DNA of 28,947 nt from a virus, in the IMG/VR virus record IMGVR_UViG_3300037087_000054, positions 1-28,947 of that record; one strand, 5' to 3'. Position numbers and translations under genes: made by a program. The stretch's first letter is position 1; each line of letters starts with the position of its first letter. Positions 6,565 through 15,300 of the stretch are shown piece by piece. Below the pieces are notes generated by a model. It worked only from the letters and a program-made list of their open reading frames with translations. It was not told where the DNA came from and did not search any database.

Positions 6565-9014
6565 TGGGACCGTCGAACACGCTGCAACTGGTTGTTGAAG
6601 TCGATACAGCCAGCGGCAACCAAAACATTCGTCAACTGCAAACCAACCTGGCCGGTATGGGTTCGTCTGCATCCGCATCGGCAAAGAATGCCGCCGACGG
6701 TATGGAGCGGTTTACTGGCGGCATGGGCATTGTAAGGAGAGAAAGTTATCAGGCCAGGATGGCGGCCCAGTTACTTGGCAGTGAGATCGGCATCAGTCTG
6801 CCGCGCGGGGTCAGAAGCTTCCTTGCTTCGACCGAGTCGGTTGGTCCCGCCTTAGCCACTGCCTTCCAGGGTGCCGTCGTCGTAGCCATGGGTGTGGCCG
6901 TGGTGGGGCTAGTCGAAAAACTTCCGGCCCTCCTGAACAGCATCGAAGATCTGACGATGGGCCTCGGGGAAAGCCGCGCCGAAATGGTCAAGGATGCCGT
7001 CGAAATGGAGAAGCTCGGCGGGCACGCGCGGGAGTTGCGCGGTGAACTGGACCTGATCGGGGCAACCGGCGCGCAAAAACTCGGTAAGGAGAGCGAGCAG
7101 GCAGCCGCGAACCTCGCTGACGCGCAACGAAAGGCGAACGTCCTCAAAGGAACATGGGAAAGTCTCAAGAAGGCCCAAGACGAGGATTTTACAGGTGTGG
7201 CGGTGACGGCGGCGACCGGAAGCGGCTTACAGGCCGGTATAGATGCGATCTGGAATTATTTCTTCGGTTTCTCACAAAAGGATGTCGACGCAGCATTTAC
7301 TGCATGGCAGCAGGCACAAGACAAGGTCCGTCAATCCACAGTCACGACCGCGCGTGCGGAATCGGCAGTGGTGACGGCGGCTACAAAAGAGATCGTCGAC
7401 TCCCTTGAAATGCGCGTTAAACAGCAACTGGAAGCGGCGAAGTTGCTGACCAAAGAATACGAGAAGATGGCAGGAACCGCGAAGACCGGGGCATTCGCCG
7501 GAGAGTATAACCTTGGAGATCTGAAACATACAGACCCGCTCGCCGGACTGATAGACCCGGAGAGATTGAAGGGCCTGGTCGACGCCGCCAAGGTTACTGA
7601 GGAACTCGGTAAGAGCAACGACACTCTGCATGAATCGATCCTACGCAGCAAGAAGGACTATGCCGGGGTCGCGCAGATCGAAATCGACGCGCTCAATGCA
7701 CAAGAAGAGAAATACGCCGGATATGGAGATGCCGTGGCCGCAATCGAGGAACGCAAGAAGCTTGTGGTCGAACAAGCTAACGCGGAAATTGCCAAGGATG
7801 CGCAGACCCAATTCGACAAGACAGCCAACGCAATCGAGGGATTCTTCAACCGCGTATTCCTGACAGCCAAGTCATTCGCGGATGTCTGGAAGCAACTCTG
7901 GACGCAGGCCGTCGGCTATGTGACGAGCCAATTCGCCAAGATGGCCGCGGGCATGGTCATGGGTAAGGGCGGCGGCGGTTATGCGGCCGCTGGCGGATCC
8001 TCAGGGGGTGGAGGCGGCGGAGGTATCCTCGGGGCCCTAGGTGGCTTCCTGCCGGGCTTGAGCAAGGGTAGCGGGGGTTCTGGTGGATTCCTTGGAACAC
8101 CCGGGTTCAACCCTAACGCCAGTTCGCCGACCGGTGGAGGAGCCGGAGGCGGAGGTATCCTCGGCATGCTTGGAGGAGGTGGCGGTGGGATGCTTGGCAA
8201 TCTGAAAAGCTTCTTCGGCCTGGGTCCGGGCGGAGGCGGAGGCGCGCATCTGCAGGACACACTGGGAAGCGGCGGACAAGCGACGCTTGGAACTACCCTA
8301 TCCGACATCGGCCACTCGAATGCTGCCTTGCTCGGCGGCGGGTTGCTCGCCATGAATGGGCTGATGCGCGGGGGTATTTCGGGACTGGCAGAGACGACCG
8401 CGGGCGGCGCCATGATCGGCTTCAAGTTCGGTGGACCTGTCGGCGCGGCTATAGGGGCCGCCGCTGGGGCTGTGGCTGGCACTGTGAGGCTTTTCATCAA
8501 GGGATCGATCGAGAAGGCGCACGACAAAATCAAAGCAGCCTACGGCGTCGACATCGCAGACAAGGGTGTCCTCAGTCAGATCGTCGACATCGCGAAGCAG
8601 AGCTACGGTGGCAACCTGGACATGTGTATTCGCTCGAGCCAGGTGGCCGACCTCGTGCGGCTCTATGCCATGAGTACGAACCAAAGCACGGGTGGGATGG
8701 CTGCGCCGATGACTTCCTCCACCATGATCGAGAGCGGTAGCGGCATGTCCCTGGCCCCGACCTATTACGGCGGCAACATTATGGGCGGCGGATTACCGGG
8801 CGCGATATCGGCGGGTGGCGGTGGATACGGCAGTAACTACACGATCCAGTTGGATGGCCCGGCAACGACGAAAGTTCTGAATGGTCAGGTGGTCAAGACC
8901 GTTCAGAGCAATCCCAGGATGATTCAGTCGGCCACGATGCAGGCTACCCAGCAGAGTTTCAATCGTCGGCAGATGAGTGCACTCATGCTCAGTCCGGGGA
9001 CACTGACATCATAG
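6564..9014 (+). CDS. Tail tape measure protein
   Basis: An 816-residue protein, the second longest in the window. It has coiled-coil and Ala/Gln/Lys-rich helices (about 120-460), a hydrophobic segment near 95-117, a very Gly-rich stretch (about 467-565), and a second hydrophobic Gly/Ala stretch near 617-647 (GGPVGAAIGAAAGAVAG). This composition and the position right after the chaperone pair are typical of the ruler protein that fixes tail length and later enters the host envelope during DNA injection. The length implies a medium-length tail. No peptidase or lysozyme motif was seen. Confidence 0.85.
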   Translation: MGPSNTLQLVVEVDTASGNQNIRQLQTNLAGMGSSASASAKNAADGMERFTGGMGIVRRESYQARMAAQLLGSEIGISLPRGVRSFLASTESVGPALATAFQGAVVVAMGVAVVGLVEKLPALLNSIEDLTMGLGESRAEMVKDAVEMEKLGGHARELRGELDLIGATGAQKLGKESEQAAANLADAQRKANVLKGTWESLKKAQDEDFTGVAVTAATGSGLQAGIDAIWNYFFGFSQKDVDAAFTAWQQAQDKVRQSTVTTARAESAVVTAATKEIVDSLEMRVKQQLEAAKLLTKEYEKMAGTAKTGAFAGEYNLGDLKHTDPLAGLIDPERLKGLVDAAKVTEELGKSNDTLHESILRSKKDYAGVAQIEIDALNAQEEKYAGYGDAVAAIEERKKLVVEQANAEIAKDAQTQFDKTANAIEGFFNRVFLTAKSFADVWKQLWTQAVGYVTSQFAKMAAGMVMGKGGGGYAAAGGSSGGGGGGGILGALGGFLPGLSKGSGGSGGFLGTPGFNPNASSPTGGGAGGGGILGMLGGGGGGMLGNLKSFFGLGPGGGGGAHLQDTLGSGGQATLGTTLSDIGHSNAALLGGGLLAMNGLMRGGISGLAETTAGGAMIGFKFGGPVGAAIGAAAGAVAGTVRLFIKGSIEKAHDKIKAAYGVDIADKGVLSQIVDIAKQSYGGNLDMCIRSSQVADLVRLYAMSTNQSTGGMAAPMTSSTMIESGSGMSLAPTYYGGNIMGGGLPGAISAGGGGYGSNYTIQLDGPATTKVLNGQVVKTVQSNPRMIQSATMQATQQSFNRRQMSALMLSPGTLTS

Positions 9015-9023
9015 GAGGATCGG

Positions 9024-9419
9024 ATGCCCGGATCTGTAGCCAACGCTGCACCGGCGACGGTGATGCCGTTGAGCCTGTGCAAAGCCTTCAGCCATTCTCG
9101 CGAATTTGTCGTGCTCGAAAATGAATTCAAGAATGGCGAGTCGCAGCGCAGCAAGGTGACGGCCACGAGCCGTAAATCCTGGCGGACGTCCAGACGTCTG
9201 ACTCCGACGTTTCTGGCAACCTTCCGGGATCACTATGAGGCAAGGAAAGGCCCGCATCAGCCGTTCTATTTCTACGACCCTTACGATTCAGTTTTCAGTT
9301 ATGACGCGACTGGAGTCCAGGCCCTCGGGAGATTCACGGTTCGCTACGTGGGAACGTGGGAGCAGATGGTCGGCATGGGCCGCGCGGATGTGGGAATCAG
9401 CCTGATCGAAATTGCATGA
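9024..9419 (+). CDS. Minor tail / distal-tail protein (gpM-like, DUF2460-like)
   Basis: A 131-residue protein with a GGAGG site that overlaps the tape-measure stop. The layout is an N-terminal strand pair (SREFVVLENEF), basic strands (RSKVTATSRKSWRTSRRL), a helix (FLATFRDHYEARKG), then PFYFYDPYD and C-terminal strands. This is the arrangement of minor tail proteins that form the ring at the tail tip. It aligns by eye with residues 30-130 of the large tail-tip protein at 12366, so the phage carries two versions of this module. Position after the tape measure equals lambda M. Confidence 0.6.
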   Translation: MPGSVANAAPATVMPLSLCKAFSHSREFVVLENEFKNGESQRSKVTATSRKSWRTSRRLTPTFLATFRDHYEARKGPHQPFYFYDPYDSVFSYDATGVQALGRFTVRYVGTWEQMVGMGRADVGISLIEIA

Positions 9420-9438
9420 ATTCAGTAGGGAGATGACA

Positions 9439-10302
9439 ATGAGACGAATAATGATTTTGATTCTGCTGCTTTTGGTCCTGACAATGCCGGCGGTTGCTCA
9501 GAACGTAACTCGCATCCGTAAATTCACTACCGCGATTCCAGATGACGGAGTTGTGACAACGCGGCTCACTGGCATCTACAACCATCGCCTCACATGGACG
9601 GGAGCCGGGACCCGGACGTCCTGCACGATCAAACTTGAACAGAGCGTAGACGGCGTCTCATTCACGGATCTGATCTCCGCTCAAAGTTGCACAACCGATA
9701 GTGCCGCAACAGCAACCGGATACGCCAATTTCGTCCGTATAAATGTGACAGTGCTAACAGGGTCTGGCAATACCGTTTTCGCTGCGTATGCCGGCACTAC
9801 GGTTGCTCCCTCCCTGGGGACGGTAACAGTCGATAATGCGGCGGTGGAAACGGGTGGCAACTTGGCCAGCGTCAAAACCGACGTGGACAAAATACCGTCT
9901 CAGGGACCGGCTCTCCCGTCAGCATCCACGCCCGTCGTGACTTCCCCAAATCCGCTGGTAAACGGATGCAGTGGCGGAAGTGGCTGCGTAACTGCGATGA
10001 CCGGAACGACCTCGACCGTGGTCATAGCTGCGGTCACGTCCAGTTATTTGTACATCACCCATTGCAGCCTGTCTGTGGATTCCGCAACGGTTGCGACTCT
10101 CATGGTGTTGCAGGACGGCGACGGCGGTACGGCCATTTGGAGCGGCTATGTGCCCGTCACTCTTGGCAGAGAGGTAGGTTGGCCTAAGGATTCTCCGCTG
10201 AAAATTCCAACGATCAGCCACGGCCTTTACATCAAGAATGCCACGACTGGCAGCAGCAGTTACGCGAGTTGCAGCGGATTCTCATCGACCGTGAGTTATT
10301 GA
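9439..10302 (+). CDS. Secreted beta-rich protein in tail operon, copy A
   Basis: The ATG at 9439 is preferred over 9412 and 9433 because AGGGAG lies six bases upstream. The 287-residue product begins with a classic Sec signal peptide: MRRIM, a leucine-rich core, then a PAVA|Q cleavage site at about residue 20. The mature protein is Thr/Ser/Val-rich beta (TSCTIKLEQSVDGVSFTDL, NFVRINVTVLTGSGN), with six or more cysteines, some paired as C..GG..C, consistent with disulfides formed outside the cytoplasm. Family unknown. It lies between tail-tip genes, yet is predicted to be exported. It could be a surface moron, or a virion protein matured in the periplasm. Confidence 0.6.
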   Translation: MRRIMILILLLLVLTMPAVAQNVTRIRKFTTAIPDDGVVTTRLTGIYNHRLTWTGAGTRTSCTIKLEQSVDGVSFTDLISAQSCTTDSAATATGYANFVRINVTVLTGSGNTVFAAYAGTTVAPSLGTVTVDNAAVETGGNLASVKTDVDKIPSQGPALPSASTPVVTSPNPLVNGCSGGSGCVTAMTGTTSTVVIAAVTSSYLYITHCSLSVDSATVATLMVLQDGDGGTAIWSGYVPVTLGREVGWPKDSPLKIPTISHGLYIKNATTGSSSYASCSGFSSTVSY

Positions 10303-10309
10303 GGACAAT

Positions 10310-12349
10310 ATGAAAAGACTTTGCTTTTTGCTGTTTTGTCTTCTGATCACCGCTCCCCTCTTCGCCACCCCTCGAGCAGATGTTACGGCCACGGTTGCTG
10401 GCAATGCAGTCGTCTTCGCATGGGACCCGAATACTGAGCCGGACCTGGCTGGCTACAACGTGTATCAGGGCACTCATACTGGCGGGCCCTATACCAAGAT
10501 CGGTTCAGTCGGAGTGATGGCGACCCCGACCTATGCGGACACGAATTCAGCCCCACATGACGAGACGGGATACGCTTGCCATGTGAGTTTAGACAATGCA
10601 ACCTGGTCGACTCCCTATCAGGTAGGTGCTGGCGTAACGACCATGACAGCCGCTCAGGCGTATGGCGCGCCACTCGTGGGCAGTACGCTCTATTATTTCC
10701 AGTGCAAAGCGGTGGGAGATGGCGGGAAGACCACGAATGATAGTGCCTATACGGCGAGTTTCAGTTTCACGACAGGAGCCGTGCGCTATTGGGTCGGGGG
10801 CACGGGCAACACGAACGCAACCACTCACTGGTCAGATTCGTCTGGTGGCGCTGGTGGGCAGAGCATCCCCGGTGCTGTCGATACGGCTATTTGGGACGCC
10901 AATTCGGGCACGGGTTACACGGTCACCGTTGACGCGGCGTTCTCAGTGGGCACGTTCTCGTATACCGGATCTGCATCTAAACTGAATTATTTGACGCTTG
11001 CGGCCAATGTCACGGCTACGAGTGCGTTCACGATTGCAGGAGGCTCGGCAGTCAACAGACCGCTTGTTTCATCCAACACGATAGGGACGGCTCGAACTAT
11101 CACGCTGACAGGTGCAACCGTCTCAATTGCAAATGCTGATTTCCGAGACATCACGATGACTCCCGCGCAGGACATATCCGCGGGAAATAACGGCGGCGGA
11201 ACCATGGCGGGAGATTCCGGAATCACGTTCCCTGCGCCACTTGACATCTATTTCTACAAGGCTTCTGGTAACGCAAACTGGTCCGACTCCAACTGGTTCC
11301 TTGGTTCTGCTGGCACAGGCGGAGCGGGACGTGTACCGTTAATTCAGGACACTGCCAAGTTCCTGAATGGCTTCGGCGCTGCGAGCATGGTGCTGACTCA
11401 GGATATGCCGCGTATCGGAGGCAAGGACTTCACTGGAGCAAACAACACTCCCGAGCTGACGACGAGCACGGGGGCAAGTGTCTTCGGGTCAAGCACGTTC
11501 ATTTCAGCCATGATTCTGACCGAGAGCACGCAGGTTTACACCTTTGAGGGTCGTGGCTCTTATACGATCACGAGTGCGGGGCTGAGTAGGGCAAAGAGCT
11601 TTGTCCTGAATGCACCTGGGGGGACTTACACACTGCAGGATGCGTTTGTGACAACTGGATATTTAGGGCTAATTAACGGTACATTGACGGCCAATAACCA
11701 GAATGTGACCATAGGTTTGTTTGATCACGAGACGGCAGGAACCTGTGTTCTGAATATGGGGTCGGGAACCTGGACGTTAACAGGATCATTGGCAATTTGG
11801 TACGATAGAATTGCCGGAATGACAATAAACGCGGATACAAGTACGATTGTTGCATCCTACTCTGGAACGAACGACAAAGACTTTTATGGTAATGGAAAAA
11901 CATTTCATAATCTGTCTTTTACGGGCGGGACTGGCAACATTGTCCTGATCGACGCGAATACCTTTTCTGGCACTCTCTCCGACCTGAACACCAGCACTCA
12001 TTCAATCACCTTCCCCAACGTCACCACGACCGTTGGCGGATTCGCTCGCGGCTCAGGGACGAATGTAATCAGCCTGATTCGCACGGGAGCAAGCGGGCAA
12101 TTCACGCTGCTAAAGACTGGTGGGGGAGTCGTCAACCTCGATTACATGAGCATCAGCAACGGCGTGGCGAGTCCGGCGACCACTTGGTATGCAGGCGCGA
12201 CTCCTCCAAGTACGGACGGGGGAGGGAACAGCGGATGGGTGTTTACAGCGGCGCCGGCGGGAACAAGCAAGGGCGGTATGCTGCTGCTGTTAGGCGGCAG
12301 GCACGGCGGGCCAGGGGACAACTCAAATCAGCCTCCAAAGAAACGGTGA
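10310..12349 (+). CDS. Secreted FN3 and beta-helix-like protein in tail operon, copy B
   Basis: A 679-residue protein. It has a signal peptide (MKRLCFLLFCLLITAPLFA) and a fibronectin type III-like domain at about 24-155 (VFAWDPNTEPDLAGYNVYQG ... LYYFQCKAVGDGG). Two similar units beginning YWVGGTGNTNATTHWSD and FYKASGNANWSDSNWF follow, then a long parallel-beta region. Near the end LDYMSISN ... TTWYAGATPPSTDGGGNSGW matches a motif I know from phage adhesin-like proteins. The C-terminus has a short hydrophobic GGMLLLLGG and a basic end. It is probably a surface or receptor-binding protein. The region around 11640-11960 is visibly more AT-rich than its surroundings, suggesting module exchange. 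Confidence 0.6.
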   Translation: MKRLCFLLFCLLITAPLFATPRADVTATVAGNAVVFAWDPNTEPDLAGYNVYQGTHTGGPYTKIGSVGVMATPTYADTNSAPHDETGYACHVSLDNATWSTPYQVGAGVTTMTAAQAYGAPLVGSTLYYFQCKAVGDGGKTTNDSAYTASFSFTTGAVRYWVGGTGNTNATTHWSDSSGGAGGQSIPGAVDTAIWDANSGTGYTVTVDAAFSVGTFSYTGSASKLNYLTLAANVTATSAFTIAGGSAVNRPLVSSNTIGTARTITLTGATVSIANADFRDITMTPAQDISAGNNGGGTMAGDSGITFPAPLDIYFYKASGNANWSDSNWFLGSAGTGGAGRVPLIQDTAKFLNGFGAASMVLTQDMPRIGGKDFTGANNTPELTTSTGASVFGSSTFISAMILTESTQVYTFEGRGSYTITSAGLSRAKSFVLNAPGGTYTLQDAFVTTGYLGLINGTLTANNQNVTIGLFDHETAGTCVLNMGSGTWTLTGSLAIWYDRIAGMTINADTSTIVASYSGTNDKDFYGNGKTFHNLSFTGGTGNIVLIDANTFSGTLSDLNTSTHSITFPNVTTTVGGFARGSGTNVISLIRTGASGQFTLLKTGGGVVNLDYMSISNGVASPATTWYAGATPPSTDGGGNSGWVFTAAPAGTSKGGMLLLLGGRHGGPGDNSNQPPKKR

Positions 12350-12365
12350 CCAGGGCTGACACCCA

Positions 12366-15300
12366 ATGAGCGAATATCTCGGCAATATAGAAATCCCAGA
12401 AATCACCCCTTCGGGCACATTCCCTATCACCAGCGACTATGGGTATGGAATGTCCGAAGATCCGCAAGTCGCCATCCACCAGTTCGGCAGTGCGAATGCG
12501 AAGATTGAGCAGAGATTCCTCTTAGGGACCGGCGCGAAGCGGTTTACCGTCCACAAAGCGGCCATGAGTGAGGCGCAACGCGCGGCACTCCGCAACTTCT
12601 GGGAAGCCGAGTACGGAGCTTACGGCGCCTTTACCTACAACGCTCCGAATGATGACGGCATTGGTACCACGCCCTACACGGTTCATATCGCGAATGAGCC
12701 GCTCTCCTGGGAATTCCTGCTCGACTCGCTTTCCACAACCGGCGTCACGCTCGTCGAAATCCCCGCAACTGATCCAACCTACACCCTGAACAGCACTGTC
12801 ACGCGTTTCCCCTCGAGCGGCCTGAAGACTGCCCTGCTCTCGCAGGTCCAAGAAATAATTCCCCTGATCAAGATCCAGCCAAGGGAGACGGGCTATCCCG
12901 CGATCTACGTTTCTGATCGCCGCTGCACCATCGATACGCAGCTCTACCTCGCGCGCATGCTCGAGTTCGACGGCATCTCGCAGTCGATCGGAAACGAGAG
13001 TGATCAGGCGCAATTCACGTTCGGCAACGCCGACCGCGTTATGACGGCGCTCGTTAACGACACCAACCTTAATCGAGCGTCCCTCGAATTCAGCCTCTTC
13101 CACGTCGGGACCGGAATCAAGGTCGACTTGTGGAAGGGCGAAATTGTCAATTGGGCCGGGAGCGAGGGGGCAGAGTTCCAGGTTACGGCGGCGGATGGCA
13201 TTTACGAATTGACGCTCCCCTATCCAACCCGGCAGATATCGCGAACCTGCTGGAAATGCTTCGACGACGGCAATGGCTGCCCATTCACCGCTCAGAGCAC
13301 GGGCATGGACATGACCCATTTTCCGACAGCCGATGATGGGGTCTGCGACAAGAGTTACGACGGGCCAAACGGCTGTATCGCGCACGGGATGAAGCGGTAC
13401 TTTGGCGGGGTAATCGCCGTCCCGCAGAGCGTCATGCTCAAGGACAACTCGAGCGGCACACTCGGATTCGGCAGGACCGCAATCAACAGCACCTCAATCG
13501 TTTCCGATTCCGTTTATGATCAGTTCGTGCCTGAGGTCTACACCGAGGCTCTCTCCTACACGGATCCCAATGGCTACGTCACGACCGGGATGCGCGTCAA
13601 CTGCAAGATCGCCGCGGGCCGTGCGGAGATCGACTTCTATGAGGCGATTGGCATCGTCAGCGAAGGGCCGATCGAGATCAACACCCACGGCCCGACCAAG
13701 GTCAGCTCCACGCAGCTGGGAACCCCCTACGAGATTCCGACTCTCGATAGCCAGTATGACCATATGTATCCGGGGCTCCTCGGCCGCCTGGTAGCTGGCA
13801 ACGACCCGGCCGGGGCCACGGAGTTTTTCTCTCTCGATGCGAATGGAGACAAAACGGCGGGCAACTGGCGACTGATTTATAGCGGTGGCCAAACCTATGA
13901 TGACAATTTCGCGGCGGGCACGTCCTTTCTCACGATCCGCCGGAAGGACACCGGGAGCCTGAGCCTCACGACGCCAAGCGAGCATGCGATGGTTGTCAAC
14001 GTGCTCAACGGCATATCCGGCTGGGTATGGACTGCGGCCAATACGCGCACTTGGCAGGTATTGGGCAACCCAATTTGGATCATCGTCAATATGCTGCTCC
14101 GGGCTCTGGGCCTGCGATTCGCGAGCGCGGCCACCGCGGAAGGCTATTTTGATGTCGATGCGGCGATCGTTGCGGCGGGAATCTGTGAGGAATCCGTTGT
14201 CAGATTGATCGGTACCGGGGACGAGAAGCAATTTGTTTTCAACGGCGCGCTGCAGGAACAGAAGCCATTGCGCGACTGGATTCAGGAGGTCCTGAACAAC
14301 TGCCTGGGATATTTCACGTTCTCATTTGGAAAGTTGAAACTGGGGATCCGTGAAAACTCGTCTGCAGTCGAAGCCTTCACGGTCGGAAACATCATCTTTC
14401 AGAGCCTGCAACTTAGCCCGCTCAAACCTGCATTCAACCACTTGACGGCGAACTTCGGCGACCTCGAGTATAACTTCGCCGCCAATTCGGTGACCGTCTA
14501 CGACATCGACCACGCCAAGTTGATCGGCGGTGCGACCGCTCCGCTATTCCTCAAATCGTCGATAAGCCTGTCCGGCACCTGCACAAAATCTCAGGCGGCC
14601 AGGATCATCTCCACGCGCATGCGCGAGGAACTGGGCGGAGTCGGCGCGGACCAGTGGAAGGCGGGACGGTTGCTGTCCTACAAAACCACCGTCCTGGCAC
14701 TCAACACCGAATCCGGAATGGTCTGCTCCATGACGCATCCGGACATGCCCGCCGGCGCCATCGACGGGGATCCGACCCCGAACTATGGAGAATTCCGGAT
14801 CACCGGATGGAAGCTGAACAAAGATTACTCGATCGAAGTCCAGGGCCAGACGACGACCGATGAAATGTACGATCTGACGATCGGGCCGAAGCCGGCGGAT
14901 GTACTTGTCTCTGCGGTCCCTGTTGAAACAATAATCGCAGGACCCTCCGGCGCCAGCGACCTCGAGGTGTACACGCACGCCGATGACGACACGATCCCGC
15001 TGGGAGCCTACGTCGCACAATGCGCCGGAGAGACCACCTACCAGGAGACGATCAAGGGAGAGGCCTATTGGCTATCGCCGGCGCTGCCGAGCCAGGGCCC
15101 ATACTCCACGCAGCGGACCGCCTTCCCCTCAGCCAGCCTCGAGTCGGGGACCTGCACGGTCCAGGGAGGGACCAAGAGGATCTCCTGCACACGCACGGCC
15201 GCGCCGACGATGGTAGACAAAGTGCTCTGCATATACGTGCCGGGCGACGATCCAGACGCGCAACTCTCCGGGCAGATCATCACCGCCGAAGGCACCGATT

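Noticed and set aside
7979-8533. Minus-strand proline-rich frame
   Set aside because: The proline runs are the complement of glycine codons in the tape-measure protein.
12522-13385. Long minus-strand open frame (287 codons) opposite the tail-tip gene
   Set aside because: It lies fully inside a clear tail gene, has no ribosome site, and its composition reflects antisense of GC-rich codons.
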